Below are positions 1-10,888 of a DNA stretch of 64,000 bases, piece by piece. The stretch covers positions 1 to 64,000 of the forward strand of contig JAUKTV010000006.1 of assembly GCA_030549205.1 (NCBI GenBank), in the 5' to 3' direction. Each line of letters opens with the position of its first letter. Positions within the stretch are counted from its first letter, which is position 1. Made by a program: the position numbers and the translations under genes. The notes beneath the pieces were generated by a model. That model was not told the DNA's origin. It searched no databases and saw only the letters and a list, made by a program, of their open reading frames with translations. Source of the DNA: Apiosordaria backusii. Its lineage: Eukaryota; Ascomycota; Sordariomycetes; Sordariales; Lasiosphaeriaceae.

Positions 1-2297
1 TGATATACAAAGAGTTATACTTCATGATCATTCCGCCTGAGAGCCTGAAAATACGAGCTCGATATACCGAAATACCTATATTTTTTACCGCCAGTTTTAT
101 TTTCGATTTCTATTTTCTGTCGGCGCTTATATGCTTCAGGTTTATTGGAAGAGTGAGGGGTGTGAATGTAGAAGATAGGGAAAGAAATATTCCTCAGTTT
201 TTGGCAGTATGTCTTCCAAAATCAGGATCGGATTTCCCTGGAAATGACACTCTGGATGTTGTGTTGTGACCCCTGGCAATACCACCAGCGATTAGTGTAC
301 GTAATCCCCTAGGCATATTCCAGCACTCTAACCTAAATCTTTTAGCGGCTCCTCAATGCCCTAGTGTTTTGACCCTATGTACCATTTCCTCGGACTACAA
401 TTTGTCGGACTCAATCGTACAATAATTTTGTCGAGACTGGAGTCCGAGCATTCTAACATGCGTTTTTTCTATTCCTTCACCGGTTTTAATTCGTACTACC
501 TTTATCCTTGAATGACCTCACTTGACAAACGCTTTTCTTGACCGCCATGAAAGCTTCACCGACTTGAAACTTTTGTATTGGGAGCGAGCTTGGTAATATG
601 GTATGACCGGGCGGGAATAGTTGTGGTTGGAAGATACCTTAGGGATCTTGAGGAGTCGAATTGATCCACCTGGACATGGATGGTACCTCGTCTCCACTGG
701 CACCTCTTCTCGGGTTGAAGCTTGAAGCGGCAATTCAATCGCCGGCTTGAGTCTAGGAGTTGAGTAATGAGATTGTTGATGACGTCTGAGATCCGAGGTT
801 GCTCGGGCATGCTACAGTAAGGATTCCGGGTTCTGACGCCAAACCAAGGTCCTAAGGTAGTCGAGGGAAAATCAATCTGATTCTTGCCCATCATTCCGTT
901 TCTCCACTCAATCTCCAGTCAGGACGACTTTCTATTCTCTGGCAAATCACCGCATTACATCCGCTCTTTGCTCCACTTCTTCTCCTTGATCTTCTCACAA
1001 CTGAATCCAAAGTCCCTATTACACACAACACCACAGCTAAGCCCCTTAAAGCTCGACGAACTCTGTGTCTTTCTTGCTCCCTGTAGTAAATTAGATACGA
1101 CCTCGAGGAGCACACACCCAGCCAGGTCCAACCAGAAGATATGCAGAGGCGGTGGCAATTTCATTGTCAGTGGCCTCTCACTGCTGTTCCCCTTCAAACC
1201 GTTGAGCACCTCAACCATCGCCAGAATCTCTCTCTACCTACTTACCTACCCACCCCATCTTCCTCCCCCAACAACACTCTCAGGTTTCAATTCTCCCTCT
1301 TCTATCTTGCCCATGAAAATAACCCAAGCCCATCCACACCATAATCGAGCGGTTGATCTGTTTCTGTCATCAATGACGCCGGGCCCAAGGTGGGGCTATG
1401 GAATTGCCAATGGAAGTTGCAAAACCTCCACCCGTGTTACCATCCATGTCGTGTGCCTCGGTAGGTACCTAGGTGCCTAGTCTTGTGGTTGTGACGCTCT
1501 CCTATTACCAGTTCCTCGGGCCTGCACATGAACCTGACCTCGTATTGAGTGTACATACCTAACAACTCGTCATCACTATGCTTACTTATTAGCATGCAAT
1601 GTAACCTCTCCCTTACTGTACCCACCCAGTTCTCGGACTATAGTCCGACGGACGTCTTTTCTTACTGTACCTGCCAGTCCCTCGGACTGTAGTCCGACAG
1701 GCCTCTTAACTTAAACAACACAACTTCTAAGCCCTTGGCATTTAGACAACATCCTTGTTTACCCAACCGAAACCGAAACCGAACCTCTCTCACCGACAGC
1801 TTTGAAGCCAGCCCTCCGCCGAGGAAACGGAAACGGAGTTCCCCAACGCAAGCAGGAAATACCAGCACAAGCACACATCCAGAAATAATGCGAGCCAAAA
1901 GGGTAGGTACCTAAGGCGACTTGCCTTCAACTAGGTTGGCTCCACTTCAATTCCGAGGATTGGAACGATTAACGAGTGTTCGGTTTTGCATTGTTTTGAT
2001 GTTCAAATTCTGACATTATTCATAAAGATCTGTAAGACTCTGGGCTTGGGCTGTAAGATTCTCTCCGACAATCTCGCAAGTCAGGGGTTCAGGCCTGGCA
2101 TGATCATACTGCCTACCAATATTCTTTCTCCGCGGAACAAGAATTAATCAGAAACCACTTCACGCTTGTCATCCATCACAACAAGATCGATCTTCTCAGA
2201 TCAAAGGCGAAACATGATGGCTGATATCACAAATCATCAAAGGTCTCTCGATAATTCGAACTCCCACAGACGGAGGGCAATTTCATCAAAAAAATCA
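1..2297. other. Intergenic, no convincing gene
   Basis: Several open frames of 60-200 codons overlap on both strands, but none shows a recognisable domain or a credible splice structure. The only structured element I see is a pair of palindromes near 1633 and 1682, listed separately. TAGGTACC-type motifs occur near 1460 and 1902. Confidence 0.5.
1613..1697. repeat. Tandem 49-bp repeat carrying CGG-N8-CCG palindromes
   Basis: Two imperfect copies, 49 nt apart, each begin TTACTGTACC and contain TCGGACT(A/G)TAGTCCGA. The first (1633-1648) is a perfect 16-bp palindrome, the second (1682-1697) differs at one central base. Each contains CGG and CCG half-sites eight bases apart in inverted orientation, the arrangement used by some fungal Zn2Cys6 binuclear-cluster regulators. 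Regulatory function is inference. No confident gene lies immediately beside it. Confidence 0.5.
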
Positions 2298-2779
2298 TCA
2301 CTGCCACTTCCTCAACCCAAACCCACCCCTCCGACTCAAAACCTTGATGTCCGGCTCCTGACTCAGCCACCCCTTTTCCACAATCTCATTCGCCCATTTG
2401 AGACCTCCGTCGATCATGCCTTCTTTTTCGCGGTTTTCGGGGTGGTATTTGCGGGCTGTGGGGAGGTCGTTGAACCTGTCCATCATCATCCCCATCTGGT
2501 TTAGTATCCATGCCTGAGGAGAAAGATGCGCGAGAGGAGGATGAGCTACCTCTCAACCAACACCATCTCCCCCGTTGCTTCCAGGTAAAACACCTCCCAC
2601 TGGAGACAGCCGGGCTCGTGCTTTTCGATCCACTCGCCTGCTTTGAGGAGGTTGGCTTCGACTTGGGCTTTGTTTTCGGGGTTGATGGCGAGGGTGATGA
2701 TGATGTCGACTGCGGCGGAGTCTAGGGTGTCTGGAGGGGTGTTGTTCGTGGTGTTGGTGGCGGAGGTCATGGTGTGCAA
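2298..2779 (-). CDS. Small ABM-fold (antibiotic biosynthesis monooxygenase-like) protein
   Basis: Two exons on the minus strand: 2779-2550 and 2475-2298, joined across a 74-nt GT...AG intron, giving about 135 aa. Exon 1 holds the dimeric alpha+beta barrel signature: a strand reading VDIIITLAI, then a helix, then GCLQWEVFYLEATGEMVLVE. Exon 2 continues in frame with RFNDLPTARKYH and the terminal block GLKWANEIVEKGW, in the usual ABM order (GCL..E then E.(Y/F)....A...H). The protein is cytosolic by appearance, with no signal peptide. ABM proteins include small monooxygenases and stress-linked quinol oxidases, and the substrate here cannot be read from sequence. The start could be Met4 (2770). 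A different acceptor would leave a stop or break the frame, so I prefer the one given. Confidence 0.65.
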
Positions 2780-5043
2780 TTAGTGCAAAAGGAATACACT
2801 GGAGAGGGTTGTGTTAGGTAGTTAGGCTGGGTACGAAAAGAGATACGGCAGAGCGAGATGGACGTAGTGCTGGTGGTGTGCGTGAGATGTCCAATTTCGG
2901 GGATTGGTAGTAACGTGTCATGGTGGTGGGGAAAGTCCGAAGTTGGTGAGGTGTGTGAGGTCGTTGACGAGTCAGGTAGTCTCGTGGTTTGGACAAGAAA
3001 CATGAACTTTGTGATGTTGCATGTGAGTATTATTGATGCAAAGGATGGATGTAAAACGGCGATTATATGTCGCGGACGTGTCTGATGGAGTTATTTTGAA
3101 ATCAAGCCAAATGTGCGTAATAGATATCTGTTCGAGGTGTTAGTGCCAGTTTGCGATCGAACACTTGGAAGAAAAAAAGACATCACCTCTCAGCTTGCTC
3201 ATGTTCCCACCCGAGGAGGAGCTCCCATCAGGAATCAGACCGCTTCGGAGTGGTCTCAACATCGTCAAACCTCGTGTCCGGGCGCCCTTGATCCTTCCAC
3301 TGGTTAAAACATCCTGGATGTGCTAGGATTGTTAAGCATGTTCTTCTACTGTCATGGAACCCCACAGAAGGGTGATTTTCTCGTGGGAATGGTGGTATTC
3401 GCGTCCGAACTCCCCTCGCGGATCAGCCTTCCACAAGGTATTGGAGGATCGCCCAGAAATCATCTGCTTCGTGGTGAACATACAGCAGTGTTAAGGCCTG
3501 CCACCAGAACAGAAAAGAACGCGGCCAGGGGCCCAGCCGCTTAGGTACATTATCCGGCATCCTGTCGCGAGCATGGCTAAAGAACCATTTCTACTTTTGA
3601 ACTACGCCTTTGAGCGACGATGGTAGCTGAGGCTGAAGAGTTTGATAACTTTCCTCGTGATAAGGGTTGACCTTCTGACCTTTGGGGTGGGGCCAGGTCG
3701 TATCTCTCTGTCGACACTATAGGAACCGGTGTTTTGTCTCAGTGCCTCGATCGTCCCTGGCCTAATACATCTCACATCTTGCATGTGGGCTTAGCCAGGT
3801 ACTGTTTAGGGGAGGATGGCACTTCTCATGCGCGCGCCAAAGCGTACGAAGACAACTAGCCTCGACGGCCTAGAAGACGGATATGGTCAGCCCGTTAGCA
3901 TCGCGGGTCTTAAGTTCATCGTTCAAGATTTTGTGAAGGTACCCGGCAAGTGTGGGCAAGAGCTGCACGGCGGGGTATTGAGGTAAAACTGGCGATCAAG
4001 ATGACCAAGTCAGGTGGGATTCCTTCCGAAAGAAGAGGTCGGTGCGTTGGCTGACGTTTGCTCTTCTCTCAATGCTTTCTGTGCTTTCTGCGGGCTCGCT
4101 TTTTTGGCGACATGTTCTTAGTCTTTTCTATGCCGACAGTAAAAGACTCATAGATAGGTCATGAGGGCCATAAGAGAGATTGTCAGAAGAAAATCGGTCA
4201 GATGTCTCTCACCTCGTGTGCGGGAGGCGTCAAACCTTGTTGTAAGTCCCGATGGCTGAACGCAAATCGTCAAGTTTCAAAGTTAAAAGGCTGGGCACAC
4301 CACAGAGGTGTGGTAAAGAACGCCATGGCTCATTAACTCAAACTTAAACAAATGTATGGCCTGAAGAAGCTGACGCCCGAGCGCATATCCCGAAGGTCAG
4401 GAACCGAGACCCACCTTTCAAGCGACCCAAGATCGGGCTCCGGACCGCACCGGCGCTGAGTAACCGCCAAGACGGCGCAGGCGGAGATGTGGGGCCGAAT
4501 CTAGGTAGGGGCATCTGCAGCAACACGGCGTTACGGCCCCCAAACTCGGCGCGAATCCTTGCTCATCGACGCCATGGATTTGTGTTGGCACTCTTGACAA
4601 CCAACAGCACGTACTAACGGTGTGTTGAAATGAGCAGAATGCAGCCCGTCTATTGCTCGGTAAGGGGCGAGGGACTGTAAGGTTCTTTGCATTGTCTCCA
4701 TCACATCACTCGTGCGGCGTGTGGTCATCTCAGAAACCTAGTTAAGACTTGGAATCAGTTCTCAAGACCTAAAAGCTTTTAGTTCCTGACAATTGGTGGC
4801 ACGATGTGTGTGTGTTAATTAATTACACATTCTGCCCAAGGCTGAACTCGTAAACGTATCTGCACGGCACAACCGCACACGTTCGCGTCGAAAGTTACAG
4901 TGGAAGCCGAGTTCTCCTGGTCCTGACCACGTATATATACCTAGCATTTGGCCGCAACGTCGAATTGATTCAGACCCGGCAACATCGATAACCGCCATTA
5001 CTTGCGACAAGCGCGGATCCTGACCCCTCTCTGTCTAGTAGTC
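2780..5043. other. Intergenic, no supported gene
   Basis: About 2.3 kb with only short overlapping frames of 60-80 codons and no domain or splice logic. The part nearest 5043 is the promoter of the FAD oxidoreductase; a TATA-like gtatatatac lies at about 4930, some 110 bp upstream of that ATG. Confidence 0.5.
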
Positions 5044-6620
5044 ATGTCTCTTTCCACTTGTGTAAGTCACTCCTATCCCAAAAGTTCCTTTATGAACGAT
5101 AGTATCTGACAAACATCGCCAGTGTGCGGCAATTCTGGCGGCTCTTGGAAGCTCCAAGGTCTTTGCCCCAGGTCATTTTATGTACACCACGTCGCTGTCA
5201 TCCTACTTTTCTCAGCAAACTGCTCAGACGCAACCACACTGCATCGTCCAGCCAGCATCATCTGCCGATATCTCCACTGCTGTGACTATCCTCTCAGCCA
5301 ACTCTGCCAACCCAGCATGCCGCTTTGCTGTGAGATCAGCGGGGCACATGTTCCATGCCCAAGCCTCTAACATTGCCGGTGGTGTTACCCTTGATTTGAG
5401 AGCCCTCAATGAGATCACTCTCATCAATGGTAATGCGGATGTGAGGTTGGGTGTTGGTTCGTCTTGGGGAAATGTCTACAAGCAGTTGGACCCCTTGAAC
5501 TTGACTGTTGCTGGCGGGCGAGTGGCAGGCGTAGGTGTCGGCGGCTTCCTCATCGGTGGTGGCCTATCCTATCTCTCGCCCAAGGTTGGCTTCGCCGCTG
5601 ATACTGTCTCCAAATTCGAGGTCGTGTTGGCCAACGGGACCTTGGTCGAGGCCACGGCCACGCAAAACTCTGATCTGCTCCGTGCCCTCCGCGGAGGTGG
5701 TAACAACCTTGGCATCGTGACCCGTGTCACCATGAAGACGTACAACCAGGGGCCATTGTGGGGAGGCACCATGACGCATCCTACTACGACCCTTCACAAC
5801 CATCTTCTGGCATTTATCGACTTCAACAAGGCAATTGGCTACGACGAGGATGCTTCTCTGATCACCAGTCTTGTCTTTGCTGCCATCGCAGGCCCGGGCC
5901 ATCTCGTCATGAACCAGATGGTCTATACTGGAACGCCTCCTGCCACTCCGGCCTCACCACCTCCCGCTGCATTTTCCAACTTCTTGGCCGTACCATGGGC
6001 TACACACAACAGTGCCAGGGTTAACACCATGCAGAACCTCGTGATAGAGCAAGGAGCAAACATCCCTACCGGCGTGCGGTATGTCATTTTCCCCCATCCT
6101 GCTTCATCCCCAAAATATGCTAACCAGTTATTTCAGCAACCTGTGGTGGGCCCAAACGGCCATCTGCAGTCTCCAAGTCCTCGGCGCAGCCTACCAAATC
6201 TGGTGGGACTCCCACGCCTCCATCCGAAACACCCCCCACGTCGTCTGGACCATGACCTTCCAGCCTCTCCCCCCCAGCATCTACAACCGGAATCCAGCCT
6301 CCAACACCCTTGGCTTCCAGACCAGCCGCGGCGGCCAGCCACTGGTTATCATCCAGCTCACTGCCTCTTGGGCAAGCGCACAGGATGACACTTTCATGCG
6401 GGCCAAGTCACGGGAGCTGTATGATGCCCTTGCTGCTGAGATACAGACCAAGAACGCGGCTGATCCCTGGGTGTACTTGAACTATGCGGCGGACTGGCAG
6501 GATCCGATCGCTGGGTATGGGAGTGCGAATGTGGCGGCATTGAAGGCGGCGAGGACGAAGTATGATCCTGATGGGGTGTTTACGAATCAGGTGCCGGGTG
6601 GGTTTAAGATTACTGCGTAA
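5044..6620 (+). CDS. FAD-linked oxidoreductase, berberine-bridge-enzyme type
   Basis: Three exons (5044-5061, 5123-6078, 6137-6620) encode 485 aa. The tiny first exon MSLSTC is joined in frame to CAAILAALGSSKVFAPG. The N-terminal half is a PCMH/FAD_binding_4 fold: RSAGHMFHAQASNI contains the histidine expected to carry covalent FAD, followed by LDLRALNEI, the glycine-rich GGRVAGVGVGGFLIGGGLSY and LRGGGNNLGIVT. The C-terminus (YLNYAADWQ then AARTKYDPDGVF) matches the BBE domain. Such enzymes oxidise alcohols, sugars or secondary metabolites using O2. The N-terminus is not a clear signal peptide. No other biosynthetic gene is adjacent, so the substrate is unknown. Confidence 0.88.
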
Positions 6621-8344
6621 GATAGTTTTTGGGAGAGAAGGTGGTTTGCTGTGTGGGCTTCAAACTTCGTGTCGTGTGTTTCTACCTAGTTTTTATTTGG
6701 ATGTCAACACCGTTTGGGTTGGATTTTATTCGTGAATCTACCTTAATTAGGGCCAGTCAGCTTCTTATTTGTCACTCCTATAAATAAGAAGATTTCCCAG
6801 GCTTTCTTACTTCTGTTAAAAGTAGTGACGGCTTCCAAATGGTCAAGATCTGGACAAGTCTTGTTCGGGGTGGGAGGTCGAATAGGTGGGTCCGGACCCG
6901 GGCTTAAGCAGGGGAGCAAGTTGCGACCACCACAGTGGGAGCAACGCTGGTATAAATGACACTACGAAATTTTTCCTTGCCCACATCTATCATTGTCACA
7001 GCTATTGTTAATTAGATTATGCTGGAGACCATTCACTATCAACATCATGGGACGATTCCCGCGCTGCCCGACGACCTTTTGCCATTGTCATCGGCGACAG
7101 CTTTTCCCACCTTTCCGTCCTTCAACCGTCCTTAAGATTCACCGTCAACTCCAACCCTTTTGCGACAAAACTTCACGAAAACAGTGACTGTATCCGCCAG
7201 GTACTCTCACCGCAAGCTTCCGCGTCCTCTCCAAGCGTCGATGGCAACCAACAGCATGGTGCGTCTCTCCTACTAGGCCTTTCTTCTCCTTCGTCCATCC
7301 AAGTCCAAGCTAACCCATGAACAAGCCCTCCCAAATGCAGCGCGGGCTTGACGACAGCGTCTTAGTGATTGCATACCTATCCTCCTCCTTCTTCGACTCA
7401 GCAGCTCCGACTTAATGGCAACATACAGCAATGGCTAGCTGGTCTCCCTGCTCCTCAAACCCAGATACCTCGAAGGGACGACTTGTCTTCTCCTCAAATC
7501 TACAGAATGACGATTCATCGAGTGTTTTATCGGTCACGCGCGGTATCAGTGGCCTCGGCCGCGCGCTCGGAGGCGTCAGGCAAGCAAAGTCAATCGAATG
7601 GACGCCGTGAGATCTCAGAGGGGCCGTTCAATGGGATGAGAGATTTGTTGGAGAATTCCCTCACGCGCAGGTTTTGGGATATCTTGGTGGGCTTAAGATT
7701 TCGATATTAACCGGAGCTGGGAGCTGGGGGCATGAGAAGAAGAAGACCGGGCAGCCTGCCAATGGTTCTAACGGCTCAGTGAAATCCTTGGAAGCTCTAC
7801 AATTGAGAAAGAAAGGCATCCCTGAGGAAAAGGCCAGACGCATAAGGGTGTGGTTGAGATTAGGGATTTCTTAATTGACATAATCCTTTTATTATAAGTT
7901 AAGCCGGCTAGGCGCAGCCTTGTCAGTTTGATGATTCTGTCATTCCTGATCCAGCCCATCATGAGGGGGAATCGAAAGCGAGAAAGTGCCTACGTAGAGA
8001 CGCAATTGCATTTTCCCTTGTAACAGACTATCACAGGAGCGACCCGCCAAAATCGATCAGGTAATCATTCTGCTGCCGCTGCGATTGCCGCTGTAGCGAG
8101 AAGTCAGAACAGGTTGCAAATAAGACAAGGCCAGCCCTGAGTCCATTAGCTCTTTTATGACCTATAGTTGATACGCATGTTGGTCCAGAGAAGGGACCGG
8201 AAATTAGAACTATACTATAGTCGCCCTCATCCCCCTGACATGTCCATTCTATGTACCTTATCGCCTCTGATTTTGCTTTGCCTCCTCAAATGGCCACCCC
8301 CAACAATAGTTGTACACAGCCATGATAGGACTGTGCCTTTTATA
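6621..8344. other. Intergenic with one weak gene candidate
   Basis: A short candidate starts at ATG 7241 (MATNSM, donor gtgcgt, acceptor near 7340), with downstream open stretches up to about 7710 in different frames. No joined product of convincing length or family appears. The rest, up to the retrotransposon boundary at 8340, shows nothing I can assign. Confidence 0.4.
8340..8344. repeat. Left target-site duplication of the LTR retrotransposon
   Basis: TTATA directly precedes the left LTR and pairs with TTACA at 17393-17397 after the right LTR. The single difference is C to T, compatible with RIP or ordinary decay. Confidence 0.6.
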
Positions 8345-8549
8345 TGTTGAGTGCTGGAACCTAGACAGTTGATTTAAAGCATGTAATTGAACTTGTGATA
8401 TTGTCTGATAAAAGAAAAGGTCTAAAAAGGAGCGTACAATGAGATATTTATCCAGAAGAAGCTTATAATCCAAATACCAAACTTACTAGAGCCCTGCTTC
8501 CACTTTAACTAAGTGCAACCTTTAAATCCTACCCTGTTCTCATTCTATA
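8345..8549 (-). repeat. LTR (3' LTR of the minus-strand element)
   Basis: 205 bp, the same length as the copy at 17188-17392. The mismatches I compared between the copies are transitions (C/T or G/A), the RIP pattern. Confidence 0.88.
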
Positions 8550-9022
8550 CGCCCCCTTAGACTATAAGCTCTTACAAGCAGGCTAACTTATTATAAATTG
8601 TAAATAAAGCTAAGTACTACATTCCTGTAAATTAGCGATTTATTTCCTTTATATAAATAAAGCTTATTACTAAGTAATAGAGCTTTGCAATTACAACTCT
8701 ATAATAGTTATAGCCCTGCTTACAACCTTTCCTAAAACTCTATATTAAATATCGTAAAGCTTGTCGGCGCCGCTCTCTTTTTCTTTTTCTACCACTATAA
8801 CTCTTAATAAAAGAAAACTTACTACCTACGTATACGCCGCTAACGCCTACACCGCTAAAAATAAAGTCGCTGCCTATACTCCCTCTCTATCTTCTACTCC
8901 GTCCCTGCCTCCCCTAAAGACTCTGCCGCTTACTTTGTAAGCTTAAAAAGTACCTACTAGGCTAAAGAAAAAGAAGAAAAAAAAAGGTCCCGCCCTCTTC
9001 TGTAAGCTTATATAAATCACTC
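8550..9022. other. RIP-mutated retrotransposon interior left of the nested insertion
   Basis: AT-rich copia sequence between the 3' LTR and the Fot1-type element. It is nearly free of CpA/TpG while CpG and CpT persist, as expected when RIP changes CpA to TpA. No intact frame. Confidence 0.6.
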
Positions 9023-9024
9023 TA

Positions 9025-9071
9025 ACGTATATTATAAGCGAGTGACCCATATAAGCGAGTGACCCACTTCC
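9025..9071 (+). repeat. Left terminal inverted repeat
   Basis: Starts ACGTATATTATAAGCG. It contains two head-to-tail copies of ATAAGCGAGTGACCCA separated by T, a subterminal duplication mirrored in the right TIR. Such repeats are plausible binding sites for the CENP-B-like N-terminal domain of the transposase (inference). Confidence 0.88.
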
Positions 9072-9114
9072 CACCACACCGTAACAAACTATCCTCAATT
9101 ATACCGCAACAACA

Positions 9115-10788
9115 CTAGGAAGCAACTACAATTATATTAGAAACGGCTGAATCAGATGATTCCCCAGCCTCCTGGCAAGTGCGCACGTTATGGCCAGGCT
9201 TGCCGCACACACCACAGCACCGAACCCTCGCACGATCTCCCCCTGCATTACTACTATCCGGCTGCGTTTCTTGCACTCCCTCCCTATCCACGGCCTTCTG
9301 ATCCAGTAGATCCTGTGCCTCTTGTATAGTAAGTGACCCTCCAAGCCTCACACGTGTTTTTTTGGCTCTCCGGCGTTTGCTTAGTGCCTCATTGGCCTTA
9401 CGGAGCGAAGAGACCTCTGCACGAAGGAGAGCCACTTGGTGCATTATAGCCGTTGTACCCTTAGTAAGCTGGTCTACCGCAGCCAACATTGAAGTCGGGG
9501 AGCTATTTTGATGGTTAGTAATGCGAGTCTTAATGAGCGTTGACTGTGAGTTGGCTTCTCGAGGGTTGTGTGGTGTTTGGGAGACCCAAGGTTGTGCAGT
9601 GCCGGGCCGTGAGTTTGGAGGTGTTGGCGTACGAAGCTTTACATCCAGCTTAGAAAGCACCTTCTCTGGATCGTATGGCACAAGGCCAGCACCCGCAAAG
9701 CCACCCTGTATATTCTTCTCCGTTATAGAGGCGAAGAAGGCCTCGCGGAAGGCATAGAGGAACTCGAGCTTGCTTATGTGGTTGATATGCATGCGCATCA
9801 AGTCCTCGATCTGGCGACCGTACGCCTGTTTTAGCGGCCCAAAGCAGCCAACATCGAGTGGCTGAAGGAGGTGGGAGGAGTGTGGAGGCATGCAGAGCGT
9901 AATAATATTGTTCTGCTGGCAGTGGCGCTCGAATTCGGTCGAGTGGTGGCTTTCGTGGCCGTCGAGGATCAATAACCGGTATTTGCCCTTTGTGCGAGAC
10001 GCTGTGTAATAGTCGAAGTGCTTGATCCAATCTAGGCCTACCGCATTGGTAGTCCAGCCATTATCGGTGGTTGCGATGCGCCAGGTAGACGGTAGGTTGC
10101 ACTCGGTATACCAGTTGGCAAGGTGGTACTGCGCGGCTAAGATGATGAAAGGAGGGATGGCCCAGCCGAGGGCATTGACTCCCTGGATCACCGTTGCCCA
10201 TTCGCGGTTGCCAGGCTGGGCCAGTTTCGCCTTGCTAAAGCCGTCTGAGGTCGTAACTACCATGCCCGCGAAGATAATACCCATCATAAACCCAGTCTCG
10301 TCGAAGTTGTAAACATCGTCATCCACGATACCGTACTTAGCCTTAGTGTTCCGCCCAAGCGCGAACCACTCGCTAATGACCTTTGGATCCTCACACTTGG
10401 CCCTCTGGTAGTCGTATCTACGCGTAAAACGCGTACGGAGCTGTGGCTGGCGTTTGACGAAGTTGTGTGCCCAGAGCTTGCCAACAGGGGGCGCGTCGCG
10501 TACGCGTAGCAGTTGGTTGGCCATATCTTCCACACCACGTAATCTTGGTGGAAAAGCTCGCGCACATAGCTCAATAACGTATTGAACAATAGCATCCTCT
10601 TCGGATTGAGTGAGCTTCTTCGATTTGGGCGTAGTATCGCGTCGTGCAGGCCGGCCAGCGCGCCGACGCCCTAGAGTCTTACGATCGACTCCATAGATCT
10701 TGGCTGCGGCTCGTTCGCTTAGATTCTTGTCGTTTTGAAGCGCTTGGAGGGCTAAAATTATGTGGGCTTCATTTGAATTAGAAGGCAT
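9115..10788 (-). CDS. Fot1/pogo-family transposase (DDE_1) with C-terminal zinc knuckle
   Basis: 557 aa in one uninterrupted frame. The N-terminus (about 5-45) is a helix-turn-helix of the psq type (AAAKIYGVDRKTLGRR). A CENP-B/Tc5-like DNA-binding segment follows at about 60-130. The DDE_1 catalytic core has FDETGF (Asp163), LLILDGHESHH (Asp276) and LLQPLDVGCFGPLK (Asp312), so the D-D-D triad is complete. Near residues 440-470 is a leucine-rich helix. The C-terminus has a zinc knuckle CGVCGKPGHNVRTC (CxxCxxxGHxxxxC). The enzyme would cut and paste the flanking TIRs at TA targets. All catalytic features are present and there are no stops, so the copy could be active. The ATG lies 52 bp inside the right TIR. 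Confidence 0.93.
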   Translation of the reverse strand: MPSNSNEAHIILALQALQNDKNLSERAAAKIYGVDRKTLGRRRAGRPARRDTTPKSKKLTQSEEDAIVQYVIELCARAFPPRLRGVEDMANQLLRVRDAPPVGKLWAHNFVKRQPQLRTRFTRRYDYQRAKCEDPKVISEWFALGRNTKAKYGIVDDDVYNFDETGFMMGIIFAGMVVTTSDGFSKAKLAQPGNREWATVIQGVNALGWAIPPFIILAAQYHLANWYTECNLPSTWRIATTDNGWTTNAVGLDWIKHFDYYTASRTKGKYRLLILDGHESHHSTEFERHCQQNNIITLCMPPHSSHLLQPLDVGCFGPLKQAYGRQIEDLMRMHINHISKLEFLYAFREAFFASITEKNIQGGFAGAGLVPYDPEKVLSKLDVKLRTPTPPNSRPGTAQPWVSQTPHNPREANSQSTLIKTRITNHQNSSPTSMLAAVDQLTKGTTAIMHQVALLRAEVSSLRKANEALSKRRRAKKTRVRLGGSLTIQEAQDLLDQKAVDREGVQETQPDSSNAGGDRARVRCCGVCGKPGHNVRTCQEAGESSDSAVSNIIVVAS

Positions 10789-10839
10789 CTTGGATGGTTG
10801 AGGAAATTGTTGTTGAGTGCGAAGGTGTCATGTCACGAA

Positions 10840-10886
10840 GGAAGTGGGTCACTCGCTTATATGGGTCACTCGCTTATAATATACGT
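10840..10886 (-). repeat. Right terminal inverted repeat
   Basis: Reverse complement of 9025-9071 with no mismatch that I can find, including the duplicated ATAAGCGAGTGACCCA unit. Confidence 0.88.
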
Positions 10887-10888
10887 TA

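Larger units (their letters stand above)
9023..10888 (-). mobile_element. Fot1/pogo-type DNA transposon, intact
   Basis: A 1862-bp element (9025-10886) bounded by TA duplications at 9023-9024 and 10887-10888. It has 47-bp terminal inverted repeats (9025-9071 and 10840-10886) with no mismatch that I can find. It carries a single uninterrupted transposase gene. Its composition is balanced in contrast to the AT-saturated host retrotransposon, so it inserted after RIP of the host element or escaped RIP. Confidence 0.9.

Noticed and set aside
24..269. 81-codon frame at the left edge
   Set aside because: No domain, no signal, AT-rich and isolated; open by chance.
884..1480. 198-codon plus-strand frame
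   Set aside because: Low-complexity, overlapped by minus-strand frames of similar length; no family signature.
7241..7710. Possible small spliced gene
   Set aside because: One plausible donor and acceptor but the joined frame stops early; downstream open stretches lie in different frames.
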